Shown: piece after piece, positions 8,460 to 16,648 of the stretch
Layout of the letters: each line of letters opens with the position of its first letter
Numbering within the stretch: the first letter of the stretch is position 1
Assembly (NCBI GenBank): GCA_019747375.1
Contig: JAIEQX010000139.1
Span: forward strand, 1-32,121
Length of the DNA: 32,121 bases
Source: Beijerinckiaceae bacterium
GTDB taxonomy: Bacteria; Pseudomonadota; Alphaproteobacteria; Rhizobiales; Beijerinckiaceae
Direction: 5' to 3'
Position numbers and translations under genes: made by a program
Notes under the pieces: model-generated
The model's input: the letters and a program-made list of their open reading frames with translations, nothing else
Told to the model about the DNA's origin: nothing
Database searches by the model: none

Positions 8460-9332
8460 ATGAGAATAGCGATCGGAATTGCGACGATGGGACGCGCGCC
8501 GCTTCTGTCGGAGACGGTGCGGGACCTGAGCCGTCAATCCCACCCCGCCGACAGGATCATCATTTGTGGCGCTTCGCCTGCCGATTATGAGGGCCTGCAG
8601 GGTCTGGACGGCGTCGAGCTTCTGATCAGCGAGCCCGGCTCCACCAAGCAGCGCAACGCCATCATCGACGTGGCGAGCGACTGCGACATCATCCTCTTCC
8701 TGGACGACGACTTTCTGCTCGATGTCGACTATCTGCGCGTTTTCGTCGACGCCTTCGCGAATGATCCCACCATCGTGTCCGCCTCCGGCCGCGTCATCGC
8801 GGACGGCATCAATGGGCCGGGCTTCGATTTCAAGACCGGAATGAGCCTTCTCAACGGCAAGCGTCCGCCGCCGCCGGTTGGCGGGGCCGTCGTGGACATT
8901 CCCTATGGCTACGGCTGCAACATGGCCTTCCGGATGGCGACGCTCAACGGCAACGCCCTGCGCTTCGACGAGAGCCTGCCCCTTTACGCCTGGTATGAGG
9001 ACATCGATCTCATGCAGCGCACGGGCCGGCATGGCCGCGTCGTGCGCCTCATGAATGCGATCGGCGTGCATCTGGGGACGAAAAGAGGCCGCACCTCTGG
9101 CCGGCGCCTCGGTTATTCCCAGGTCGCCAATCCGGTCTATCTCGCCCGCAAGGGCACCTATCCCTGGCGCAGCGCCGTCGAGAGCATCGCCAAGAATTTC
9201 ACCGCAAATCTGGTGAAGTCGATCCGGCCTGAACATTACGTCGACCGGCGCGGTCGCCTGTTCGGCAACCTGCTGGGATTGCTCGACGTCGCGCGGCGCA
9301 CCGACCGTCCCGACAAGATCCTGGAACTCTAG
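8460..9332 (+). CDS. Glycosyltransferase family 2 (GT-A fold)
   Basis: Glycosyltransferase likely adding a residue to the lipid-linked repeat unit. I placed the start at ATG 8460, which begins MRIAIGIATMGRAPLL, the usual first beta strand of GT2 enzymes; the ORF track starts 27 codons earlier in non-homologous sequence. The metal-binding region is FLDDDFLLDVDYL, the acceptor-side GYGCNMAFR is typical, and the probable catalytic region is YAWYEDIDLMQRTGR. It ends with a basic, non-membrane tail. At 290 residues it is of normal size. It sits 121 bases after the exoY-like gene on the same strand and converges with the next glycosyltransferase gene. Confidence 0.88.
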   Translation: MRIAIGIATMGRAPLLSETVRDLSRQSHPADRIIICGASPADYEGLQGLDGVELLISEPGSTKQRNAIIDVASDCDIILFLDDDFLLDVDYLRVFVDAFANDPTIVSASGRVIADGINGPGFDFKTGMSLLNGKRPPPPVGGAVVDIPYGYGCNMAFRMATLNGNALRFDESLPLYAWYEDIDLMQRTGRHGRVVRLMNAIGVHLGTKRGRTSGRRLGYSQVANPVYLARKGTYPWRSAVESIAKNFTANLVKSIRPEHYVDRRGRLFGNLLGLLDVARRTDRPDKILEL

Positions 9333-9346
9333 AGCGTCCGACGCTC
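9332..9346. terminator. Short dyad between convergent glycosyltransferase genes
   Basis: GAGCGTC-C-GACGCTC forms a 7-base inverted repeat that overlaps the TAG stop of the forward gene and reaches the stop of the reverse gene. With only one central base the physical stem would be about five pairs. No T-run follows on either strand, so termination activity is uncertain. Confidence 0.3.
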
Positions 9347-10223
9347 AGGTGTGGAGCCAGACGGGCGGACGGATCGATTGCCCGTCATCCGCACAACGCC
9401 AGCCCGCATACAGACCCATCGCGCGTGCAAAGCGCAGCCGGGCGTGGGCCGGGTGCAATTGAAGCAGCGCCACGAGCCCACCCGTCATCGCCCGACCGAT
9501 CCACCCCGCCACCCGCGCCTGACTCTCGTCATGCTTGCGCAGAACGCGCCCCATGCCGAGCGCATAACCCCAGTTCTTGGCCACGACGCCTGGAACGTTT
9601 GCGGGCGGCGCCAGCGGGTGAAACACTCTGATTTCGGGCGCATAGATCAATTTGTGTCCGTGCAGGGCCGCGCGGAGCAGCAGGTCCGTTTCCTCGCCCG
9701 ACTGGAACGGCCCCCGGCTCCCCAGTCCCAGATCCTCGTCGAAAAAGCCGACGGTCTCGAACACTTCGCGCCGAAGAAACATCGAGGTCGAAACGCCGCT
9801 GTGCCAGACGTTTTCACGCGTGATCGGCCCCGCGTTGCGACGCAGGCCGCCGGCGGAAACATTCCCGTTGAGATCCGTGCATCGGCCCGTCACGCCCATG
9901 ATGTCGCGGTCCGAGGAGAATGCAGCGTCCACGTTGGCGAGGAGATCCTGACTGTACCAGGCGTCATCGTCCGGGAATGCGAAGATCTCGCCCCGGGCGA
10001 CCGCAATGCCGACGTTGCGCGCCTTTGACAGGCCCTTTTCGCTCCGCAGATGCTGGATCGGAAACTTGTCGGAATAGTTCGCGACGATCGACTTCACCAG
10101 ATCGGCCGGCCCCTGATCGACCACGATGACTTCGAAGTCACGAAACGCCTGATCGACGAAAGACGCGAAACACCGGTCAAGTTCGGCCCGTCCGAGGGTC
10201 GCCACGATCAAGCTGAAACGCAT
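9345..10223 (-). CDS. Glycosyltransferase family 2 (GT-A fold), reverse strand
   Basis: Second GT2 enzyme of the polysaccharide locus. Start chosen at ATG 10223 (MRFSLIVATLGRAELDRC), five codons inside the ORF-track start, because GGGGGGAAGAA lies immediately upstream. Visible family features are VVDQGPADL in the nucleotide-binding strand region, the GLSKARNVGIAVARGE segment, the metal-binding FPDDDAWY and the RGPFQSGEETDLLLRA region where the catalytic base is expected. The C-terminal third contains mostly basic, alanine-rich helices. At 292 residues it is complete. It is followed upstream on the reverse strand by a polysaccharide deacetylase gene with a gap of about 75 bases, so these two are probably one transcript. 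Confidence 0.88.
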   Translation of the reverse strand: MRFSLIVATLGRAELDRCFASFVDQAFRDFEVIVVDQGPADLVKSIVANYSDKFPIQHLRSEKGLSKARNVGIAVARGEIFAFPDDDAWYSQDLLANVDAAFSSDRDIMGVTGRCTDLNGNVSAGGLRRNAGPITRENVWHSGVSTSMFLRREVFETVGFFDEDLGLGSRGPFQSGEETDLLLRAALHGHKLIYAPEIRVFHPLAPPANVPGVVAKNWGYALGMGRVLRKHDESQARVAGWIGRAMTGGLVALLQLHPAHARLRFARAMGLYAGWRCADDGQSIRPPVWLHT

Positions 10224-10297
10224 TTCTTCCCCCCACACACACGCATCAGCTGCAGGCGAACTTCAGTCAGCCCCGTTCAAGCCTGCGACGCGCTTAC

Positions 10298-11341
10298 TCA
10301 GCCCACCTTCGGAAGCCTCAATCTGGCTCTGCCGTCTTTAAGCGCCGAAGGAATACCAGACATGTATGCTCTGACGATAGAAGATGATTGAGCTTTGTTT
10401 ACAATCATAATTCGCGGCAGATGCAGCGGACGATCGAGGTCCGTGGCTCTCAGAACGCGGCTCTCGGTGGAGAATGCGGTCGAAAACCCGGCCTCCGCGA
10501 CCAGAGCGGCCGCATGCGCCCCCACCTCATGAGGCTGCCCGAAAGGATAGGCGAACAGCGAGGCCGAGACGCCCGAAGCTTCGAGAATGCGCGAGCGACA
10601 GCCGGCGATCTCCGTCCGGGCCTCGTCTGCGCTGAGGCGGCTGAGCAACGGGTGGGTCATGGTATGGCCGCCGAATGCGCCCAGGCCGCTCGCGGCCATT
10701 TCCCGCACCATGCCCCAATCGAGCGCGAAATCGTAAGCAGCCTCGCGTGCGAGGTCCGAGGGATTGCTCGCCACAAGATCTTCGGTGGCGTCGCGAACCT
10801 GCGATGGCGTCATCTGGCGAAACAGGGCGTCGAGCCGGCGAAGGACAAGGGCTTTGTCCCTCAGACTGGACGTTTCATGACAAGCCCCGAGGAAATCGAC
10901 CCGGTCGTTGACGCAGACCACATGTTCCAGCACATGCCACCACATCGGATGCGTGCGATCCAGAAGGCCCGTCGTCAGAAAGATCGTGAAGGGTACGTCA
11001 TGCGCCCGGAAAACCGGATACGCGACCTCGTAATTGTCGCGGTAGCCGTCGTCGAGCGTAAAGGCGACAAAGGGCTTCGGGCTTCCCGCGCGCAGACGCG
11101 TCAGCGCCTCGGCCACCGACACACAAGCGATCCTGCGGGCTTTCAGGTCCAGAATGAGGGACGTGAGAAAGTCTGCCGAAACAGACATGCCGCCATGCGG
11201 AAGGATGCGGGTCTTTTCATTCGTGACGCCGTGGAGGCAGAGGACAGCCTGCCCCCGCAAGGCGAGCAGGTCGGCGAGCCGCCCGATCGCGGTCATCGAG
11301 AGCCGGAAGGGCAGCTCAGACATTGCATCCGCGATGGCCAT
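10298..11341 (-). CDS. Polysaccharide deacetylase family protein (CE4/NodB fold)
   Basis: Metal-dependent deacetylase that removes N- or O-acetyl groups from sugars. The NodB motif 1 is FTLDDGYRDN (catalytic and metal aspartates), motif 2 is GGHTMTHPLL (metal histidines) and a later motif is FAYPFGQPHE. The length of 347 residues and the WWHVLEHVV segment fit the longer exopolysaccharide-associated subgroup. No signal peptide is evident, which suggests cytoplasmic action on the lipid-linked repeat unit or an unrecognised export route. The start may be ATG 11341 or the internal ATG at 11323 (MSELPF). It is adjacent to a GT2 gene on the same strand. Substrate unknown. Confidence 0.85.
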   Translation of the reverse strand: MAIADAMSELPFRLSMTAIGRLADLLALRGQAVLCLHGVTNEKTRILPHGGMSVSADFLTSLILDLKARRIACVSVAEALTRLRAGSPKPFVAFTLDDGYRDNYEVAYPVFRAHDVPFTIFLTTGLLDRTHPMWWHVLEHVVCVNDRVDFLGACHETSSLRDKALVLRRLDALFRQMTPSQVRDATEDLVASNPSDLAREAAYDFALDWGMVREMAASGLGAFGGHTMTHPLLSRLSADEARTEIAGCRSRILEASGVSASLFAYPFGQPHEVGAHAAALVAEAGFSTAFSTESRVLRATDLDRPLHLPRIMIVNKAQSSSIVRAYMSGIPSALKDGRARLRLPKVG

Positions 11342-11388
11342 TGACCCAAAAACCCCGCAGCCGCGCCAGCATGGCGCCCGTAGCGTTA

Positions 11389-11414
11389 GAACCGTGACAA
11401 TAAGCCAACGGTTC
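11389..11414. promoter_or_regulatory. Dyad upstream of the deacetylase gene
   Basis: Inverted arms GAACCGT (11389-11395) and ACGGTTC (11408-11414) are separated by 12 bases, about 48 bases upstream of the reverse-strand deacetylase start. A second small dyad CTTTGA-AA-TCAAAG lies at 11418-11431. Either could be an operator; no matching regulator is visible in the window. Confidence 0.3.
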
Positions 11415-11463
11415 AGGCTTTGAAATCAAAGACCTGCTTCAGAGTTACTTTGGACGGAATCGG

Positions 11464-12294
11464 TCAGTTCAGGGGGATCTGCATCAAGCCGTAGGCCCCC
11501 ACCCAGGTGCTGGCGAGGACGCTTTCCGACAGGGCCGGTCCAATGCCGACCAGAATGGCGTCCACGTCGCCCCGCACGAGCCGCTCCACCTCGGATACGG
11601 AGCTGACATCCGATGTGATGACGGAATTATGGACCGCCTCGCTGACCACTTTGCGCACGGACTCGCTCGTCGCGCCCAGCGCGCCGAGCGAAACGCGGCG
11701 GCCCTCGAGGTCATGCGCATCCGCCAGTCCCGGCCGAACCAGAAGCACGATCGCTTGCTGGGTGCTTTGCTTCGCGACGGATGGCGCCCGCTGGTCGCTC
11801 AATCGTGGCGTTGCGTGAACGATGGTGACGTTTGGATCGCGCGAAGCCATGCGGGATGCGTCTGCCGGTTCCCGCACGGGAGCGACAACGGTCGCCGGCG
11901 GCGTGACGGCCGGCTCGGCGCGTGCGGCAGAAACAGCAGGACTCGCCTGGGCGGGCGACGGAGCCTGAACCGGCGACGGGATCTGAATGGGAGACGAGGC
12001 CTGAGCGGCAGCCGTCGAGTCTCCGTCCGTCGGCGTGCTTTGCCCGGCCTGGCGAACATCAGCGGGCGACTCGGGCGCCGACTCGGGCGTGAATGCGTCG
12101 CGATTGCCCCAGGGTCTTGGAGCCGGGACTGGTCCAATGCGCGGGAGCCGACGAACCGCGACGCGGGGACGCGACCGCGTCGCCGCGCTTCCCGAACTCG
12201 GTCCGGGGCCAGAGTCGACATCGGCTGAGTCCGCCTCCGGCGGAGGGCTTTCCGGAACCGGGAACAGTTGCGACAAGGCCGGCGTCGTCATCAT
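11464..12294 (-). CDS. Proline-rich protein with periplasmic-binding-like C-terminal domain, function unknown
   Basis: I do not recognise a named family for the whole protein. Residues 1-175 are low-complexity, rich in Pro, Ser and Ala, with a short repeat (SPIQIPSPVQAPSPAQASP) around residue 105. The last 95 residues are folded-looking: IVLLVRPGLADAHDLEGRRV through an end in QIPLN, resembling one lobe of a type 2 periplasmic-binding (TAXI/NMT1-like) domain but much too short for a full binding protein. The ATG at 12294 lies inside a hydrophobic stretch whose upstream half (KVAFWAACIFW) is also in frame. That frame reaches a stop at 12433 without ATG, GTG or TTG, though a CTG is present. The real start, and hence a membrane anchor, is uncertain. 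It lies next to the exopolysaccharide genes on the same strand as the deacetylase. Confidence 0.65.
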   Translation of the reverse strand: MMTTPALSQLFPVPESPPPEADSADVDSGPGPSSGSAATRSRPRVAVRRLPRIGPVPAPRPWGNRDAFTPESAPESPADVRQAGQSTPTDGDSTAAAQASSPIQIPSPVQAPSPAQASPAVSAARAEPAVTPPATVVAPVREPADASRMASRDPNVTIVHATPRLSDQRAPSVAKQSTQQAIVLLVRPGLADAHDLEGRRVSLGALGATSESVRKVVSEAVHNSVITSDVSSVSEVERLVRGDVDAILVGIGPALSESVLASTWVGAYGLMQIPLN

Positions 12295-12668
12295 CCAGAA
12301 GATGCAGGCCGCCCAAAAAGCAACCTTGGGGCCGGCCGACGACGCAGTCGCCGACGAAGAAATTCGAGCCTTCCAACACTTTGCGAACAGTTCACTACTC
12401 CGCCGACGCGACCCGCAAGATTCACTGTAAAATCAGCCTGTCCAGACGCTAACATGGTTAACAAAAGAGCGGCAATTAAGGAGGAAGTCGTCCACAGGCT
12501 TCAAAATTTCAATCTACGGTAGTGTTGCGCTACAGTCGCATGACGCACCGCAACACGCGCAATGATTGTGCAGTCCACGCCTGCGCTTGACATTGAGAGG
12601 GGCAGGATCACAACACTCGCACACGGCCGCGCCCGCTGCGGCAACCGGGTCACGAGCGGCTGAATCAC
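12295..12668. promoter_or_regulatory. Divergent intergenic region before the lipid A acyltransferase-like gene
   Basis: About 370 bases. The left part may encode an N-terminal extension of the reverse-strand proline-rich protein. The right part contains an 8-base perfect dyad (12522-12556) and a consensus TTGACA (12587-12592). Seventeen bases after TTGACA comes ACAACA, a poor -10. The TTG start of the forward gene is about 50 bases later. No additional gene is apparent. Confidence 0.4.
12522..12556. promoter_or_regulatory. Perfect 8-base inverted repeat, possible operator
   Basis: GTGTTGCG (12522-12529) and CGCAACAC (12549-12556) are exact reverse complements with a 19-base spacer. The dyad sits about 30 bases upstream of a TTGACA hexamer that could drive the acyltransferase-like gene. 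The spacing suits two half-sites on successive helical turns. Confidence 0.35.
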
Positions 12669-13520
12669 TTGCGCTATCGCCTTGAATTTTTGCTGTTCCG
12701 CCTTGTGGCCGGCCTTGCTGTTCTCCTGCCGCTCGAAGCAGCGTCAGGATTGAGCGGCTGGCTCTGGCGCCTCATTGCGCCATGGCTCAAACGGCACAGG
12801 CGGGCGCTGGCTCATCTTCAACTGGCCTTTCCGGACCTCACCGAGGCCGAGCGCGAACGGATCGCCCGCGACATGTGGGAGACGCTGGGCCGCGTTTTCG
12901 CCGAATCATTTCACCTGACCGAACTCGCCGCGTCGGACCGCATCGTCATCGAGGACGAAGCGGCGCTGCGCGCCATGCTGGCCCCGACCAACGGCTTTGT
13001 CGCCTGCGCGGCCCACCAGGGCAATTGGGAGATCGCCGTCGTGGGCCTCGCCCGCCTGGGCTACCGCACCGCCGGCATCTACCAGCGGATCAAGAATCCC
13101 TATGTCGATGAAATGGCGCGCCGCCTGCGCGCGCCGCTTTATCCCGACGGGCTCTTTCCAAAGCAGCCCGCCACCGCGCTGACGCTGCTGCGCCACGTCC
13201 GGAACGGCGGGGTTCTGTCCATCATGGCGGATCTTCGCGAGACGCGCGGCGTCAAGGTTCCGTTTTTCGGTCGCCCCGCCCCCTCGACGCCGTTCCCGGC
13301 GCTGATCGCCGTGACGCAGAACAAGCCGCTTTTCGCCGCGCAGGTGATCCGCGAGCCGGGCGTGCGCTTCAGGATCTCGATGCGGCCCGTCGAAGTCTCC
13401 CGCACGGGCGACCGCGAAGCCGATATAGCCGCCACGACCGCCAGGCTTCAGGCCATGTTCGAGGAATCGATCCGCGCGCGGCCCGACCAGTGGATGTGGG
13501 GTCACAAGCGCTGGGGCTGA
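12669..13520 (+). CDS. LpxL/HtrB-type lysophospholipid (lipid A) acyltransferase
   Basis: Membrane-bound acyltransferase of the LpxL/LpxM family, which adds a secondary acyl chain to the lipid A precursor from acyl-ACP at the inner membrane. One N-terminal hydrophobic helix (about residues 8-25) is followed by a basic segment. The catalytic HX4E motif is seen as HQGNWE near residue 117. Further family segments are GIYQRIKNPYVDEMARRLR and SIMADLRETRGVKVPFFGRPAPS, and the protein ends near DQWMWGHKRWG, typical for the family. The length of 283 residues is normal. The start is TTG 12669; no ATG or GTG precedes the conserved N-terminus in frame. It is followed by the exodeoxyribonuclease gene after about 55 bases. 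Confidence 0.87.
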   Translation: MRYRLEFLLFRLVAGLAVLLPLEAASGLSGWLWRLIAPWLKRHRRALAHLQLAFPDLTEAERERIARDMWETLGRVFAESFHLTELAASDRIVIEDEAALRAMLAPTNGFVACAAHQGNWEIAVVGLARLGYRTAGIYQRIKNPYVDEMARRLRAPLYPDGLFPKQPATALTLLRHVRNGGVLSIMADLRETRGVKVPFFGRPAPSTPFPALIAVTQNKPLFAAQVIREPGVRFRISMRPVEVSRTGDREADIAATTARLQAMFEESIRARPDQWMWGHKRWG

Positions 13521-13576
13521 ACATCCCGGACGTCATGTTAGACTGTCGGCCAATCTCAAGTCCGGGACTCAACCAC

Positions 13577-14353
13577 GTGCGCATTTCGACATGGAACGTC
13601 AATTCGGTTCGCCAGCGGCTCGAGCACCTGCTCGGCTATCTCAAGGAGGTCGAGCCCGACGTCGTTTGCCTGCAGGAACTCAAGTGCACGGACGACGCCT
13701 TTCCGCGGCTCGAAATCGAAAGCGCCGGCTACAATGTCGCCGTCCATGGCCAGAAGGGGTTCAACGGCGTCGCCATCCTGTCGAAACTGCCGCTCGAAAC
13801 GCGCTCCGGGCTGCCCGGCGACGATGAAGACACGCACGCGCGCTACATCGAGGCGACCGTGCCCTATCAAAACGGCGTCCTGCGCGTCGCCTCGATCTAT
13901 CTGCCCAACGGCAATCCTGTCGGTACGGACAAATACGTCTACAAGCTCGCCTGGATGGACCGCCTCATCGCGCATTCGCGCGAATTGCTGAAGCTGGAGG
14001 AGCCGCTGGTCCTGGCGGGCGACTACAATGTCATCCCGGGGCCGCGCGACGCCTACGACCCGGCCGCCTGGGCCAATGACGCGCTGTTTTTGCCCCAGAC
14101 GCGCGAGAAGTTCCGCACGCTGCTCAATCTCGGCCTGACGGAGGCGCTGCGGTCGGTCACCGATGACGCAGGCCTTTACACCTTCTGGGATTACCAGGCG
14201 GGCGCCTGGCAGAAGAACCTCGGCATCCGCATCGATCATCTGCTGCTGTCGCCGCAGGCGGCGGACCGCCTCCAGTCGGTCGCGATCGACAAGCACATGC
14301 GCGCGATGGACAAGCCGTCCGACCATGTTCCCATCCGGATCGACCTCGCGTGA
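13577..14353 (+). CDS. xthA: Exodeoxyribonuclease III
   Basis: Metal-dependent AP endonuclease / 3'-5' exonuclease of base-excision repair. The sequence begins MRISTWNVNSVRQRLEHLL when read from GTG 13577, the usual start of the family; the ORF track start is 29 codons earlier, and ATG 13535 is a weaker alternative. Motifs in order are WNVNS (metal/catalytic Asn), CLQELKC (metal-binding Glu), GFNGVAILS, LVLAGDYNV (catalytic Asp-x-Asn), TFWDYQAGAW, and the C-terminal RIDHLLLSP plus SDHVPI with the catalytic Asp-His. All key residues appear present. The 258-residue length is normal. Its TGA stop overlaps the GTG start of the next gene (GTGA), which implies translational coupling. Confidence 0.93.
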   Translation: MRISTWNVNSVRQRLEHLLGYLKEVEPDVVCLQELKCTDDAFPRLEIESAGYNVAVHGQKGFNGVAILSKLPLETRSGLPGDDEDTHARYIEATVPYQNGVLRVASIYLPNGNPVGTDKYVYKLAWMDRLIAHSRELLKLEEPLVLAGDYNVIPGPRDAYDPAAWANDALFLPQTREKFRTLLNLGLTEALRSVTDDAGLYTFWDYQAGAWQKNLGIRIDHLLLSPQAADRLQSVAIDKHMRAMDKPSDHVPIRIDLA

Positions 14354-16530
14354 CGCAGGCGTCGGGCGCCCGCGCGCGACGGATGACGGCCTGGCAAGCC
14401 AGGCTCGCCAATATCTTGACCGTGGCGATTCCGGTCGTTGTCGGCCTCTTCCTGACCATCGGAGATACCGCGCCCGTCGCGCAGATCCGCAACCTGCTCT
14501 TCGATCACTATCAACGCCTCGCGCCGCGACCCTGGAGCCCGGACCTGCCGGTCCGCATCATCGACATCGACGACGCCAGTCTCGCCCGCTACGGACAATG
14601 GCCGTGGCCGCGCGATACGATCGCCCACCTGACGCGCAAACTCGCCGAGGCGAAGCCCGCCGCCGTCGTGTTCGACATCCTCTTCGCCGAGGAGGACCGT
14701 TTCGCGCCGGAGCGTCTCGTGCGACGCCTCCCGGCCTCGCCGGAACGCGACGCCTTGGAGCGGAAACTCACTCCGACGCACGGCGATCCCTTCGCCGAAG
14801 CGCTGCGCGACGCTCCGTCCGTTCTGGCGCTCGCGCTGACCAACCAGCCCGCTCCCTTTGCGGGCTTCACGCCGAAATCCGGCTTCGTCGAACTGGGCGA
14901 TCGCGCCGCCCCCGCCCTGACGTCCTTCCCGCGCGCGATCCTTCCGCTTCCCGGATTGAGCGATGCGGCGCGTGGCCTCGGGGCCATCAATTACCTGCCT
15001 GATCGCGACCTGATCGTCCGCAACGTGCCGCTCGTCTTCGCCATGACGCGTGACGGCGCAGACATTCTCGTTCCCTCGCTCGACGCCGAGGCGCTGCGCG
15101 TCGCCCAGGGCGCCGACACGATCATCCTGAAGTCGACGCGCGCCGCCGGCGAACGCTCCTTCTCGTCGCGCAACGCCATCGTGGAAGCCAGGATCGGCGA
15201 CGCCCTGATCGCCACCCAGAAGGACGGCGCGGTGCGCGTGCGCTTCGCCGGCCATCAGGCCGCGCGCTACATTCCGGCCTGGCGCGTCATCGAGGGCGAG
15301 GCGCCCGCAAGCGAGATCCAGGACCGCATCCTGTTCGTCGGCGCCAGCGCCGCCGCATTGTCGGACCTGCGCTCCACCCCCATCGACACGGCGGTTCCGG
15401 GTGTCGAGATCCATGCCGAAATGATCGAGCATGTCGCCAGCGGCTCGCGCCTCACGCGGCTCGACTACGCCGAAGGCCTCGAAGCGGTCGCGCTCCTCGT
15501 GCTGGCGATCGTGACCGGCGCGGCGGCCGCGAAACTGCGGCCGATGCGCGCCGCGCTCATCACCGGCGCGCTACTCCTTGCGCTCGGCGCGGGCTCCTGG
15601 CTCGCCTTCCGCCATGCCGATCTGCTGTTCGATCCGCTGGTCCCCGGCGCCGCCGCGCTGGCGTCCTTCGGCGCCATGACGATGCGCGTCTTCCGCCGCA
15701 CCGAGCGCGATCGCCGGCAGGTGCGCGACGCCTTTTCGCGCTATCTCGCGCCCGCGGTGGTCGAGCGCCTCGCGGCCGATCCGTCGCGCCTGCGTCTGGG
15801 CGGCGAGGCGCGCGACCTCACCATCCTGTTCTGCGACGCGCGCGACTTCACGGCCCGCGCCGAAAAGCTCGACGCCGAAAGCGTCATCGCCTTTCTCAAC
15901 GCCTTGCACACCCCGCTCACCGCTGCGGTTCTGGCGCAGTCGGGCACCATCGACAAATATGTCGGCGACGGGCTCATGGCCTTCTGGAACGCGCCGCTCG
16001 ACGTCGACGACCACGCCTCGCGCGCCTGCGCGGCGGCCCTCGCGATGATCGAAGCGATCCCCGCCATCGACGCCCGTCTCGCCGAAGCGTCGCAGGGCCG
16101 GAAGGACATCCCGCCCCTCGTCTCCATCGGCATCGGCATCAACACCGGCGAGGCCTTCGTGGGCAATATGGGCTCGGAGCAGCGTTTCGATTATTCCGTC
16201 GTCGGCGACAATGTGAACATCGCCTCGCGGCTCGAGGCCGAAACCAAGCGCCTGCATGCGCCCATCGTGGTGTCGGAAGCAACCGCCCGCGCCGCGCAGG
16301 GCTTCCTGTTCCTCGATCTCGGCGACATCGCGCTGCGCGGCAAGACCGAGCGCGTCCGCGCCTTCGCGCTGCACGGGCGCGCCACCGGACAGGATGCGGA
16401 GTTTCACCAATTCGCCGAGACGCACGCCCGCGCGCTGGACGGCGACGCCGGGGCGCTGGCCGCCGCGCGCGCCCACCCGCTGGGCCGGGCCTATGCCGGC
16501 GTCTACGGCAGCATGGAAGCAGACGCCTGA
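14350..16530 (+). CDS. Adenylate/guanylate cyclase with extracytoplasmic CHASE2 sensor domain
   Basis: Membrane receptor cyclase that makes a cyclic nucleotide (most likely cAMP) in response to an unknown periplasmic signal. A first membrane helix lies at about residues 20-38 and the CHASE2 domain at about 45-370, with VRIIDIDDASLARYGQWPWPR and AAVVFDILFAEEDR. Three hydrophobic helices follow (about 375-445). The class III cyclase domain runs from about 490 to 670. Catalytic features look intact: metal aspartates in FCDARDFT and YVGDGLMAFW, the base-contacting Lys in TIDKYVGDG, and FDYSVVGDNVNIASRLE, where the Asp supports ATP use and the Asn/Arg are transition-state residues. The length of 726 residues is typical. 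It is coupled to xthA by a GTGA overlap, and a gap of about 115 bases separates it from the catabolic operon. Confidence 0.9.
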   Translation: MTQASGARARRMTAWQARLANILTVAIPVVVGLFLTIGDTAPVAQIRNLLFDHYQRLAPRPWSPDLPVRIIDIDDASLARYGQWPWPRDTIAHLTRKLAEAKPAAVVFDILFAEEDRFAPERLVRRLPASPERDALERKLTPTHGDPFAEALRDAPSVLALALTNQPAPFAGFTPKSGFVELGDRAAPALTSFPRAILPLPGLSDAARGLGAINYLPDRDLIVRNVPLVFAMTRDGADILVPSLDAEALRVAQGADTIILKSTRAAGERSFSSRNAIVEARIGDALIATQKDGAVRVRFAGHQAARYIPAWRVIEGEAPASEIQDRILFVGASAAALSDLRSTPIDTAVPGVEIHAEMIEHVASGSRLTRLDYAEGLEAVALLVLAIVTGAAAAKLRPMRAALITGALLLALGAGSWLAFRHADLLFDPLVPGAAALASFGAMTMRVFRRTERDRRQVRDAFSRYLAPAVVERLAADPSRLRLGGEARDLTILFCDARDFTARAEKLDAESVIAFLNALHTPLTAAVLAQSGTIDKYVGDGLMAFWNAPLDVDDHASRACAAALAMIEAIPAIDARLAEASQGRKDIPPLVSIGIGINTGEAFVGNMGSEQRFDYSVVGDNVNIASRLEAETKRLHAPIVVSEATARAAQGFLFLDLGDIALRGKTERVRAFALHGRATGQDAEFHQFAETHARALDGDAGALAAARAHPLGRAYAGVYGSMEADA

Positions 16531-16570
16531 GGGCAAACGCGATTCCGGGCCAAACGTGATCGCCCGCCGA

Positions 16571-16610
16571 TTGACACCCCACGCCGATATAATACTGTGA
16601 AATTTCACAA
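16571..16610 (+). promoter_or_regulatory. Candidate promoter and palindromic operator of the catabolic operon
   Basis: A perfect 14-base palindrome TGTGAAATTTCACA lies at 16596-16609, three bases after a consensus TATAAT (16588-16593), so it would cover the transcription start. A TTGACA is present at 16571-16576, but the 11-base spacing to TATAAT is too short for a normal sigma-70 pair, so the -35 element is unclear. The operon downstream encodes a GntR-type regulator as its second gene, and autoregulation through this palindrome is the simplest reading. Confidence 0.55.
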
Positions 16611-16648
16611 GTCGCGGAGGCGATTTCAGACAAAGGGTGCAGCCGATC

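Noticed and set aside
16571-16593. TTGACA and TATAAT as one sigma-70 promoter
   Set aside because: The two hexamers are separated by only 11 bases, too short for a functional pair; the TATAAT may work with another -35 or the TTGACA may be chance.
16596-16609. CRP/FNR-type site in the TGTGA...TCACA palindrome
   Set aside because: CRP sites need a six-base spacer between TGTGA and TCACA; here it is four. A GntR operator is more likely.
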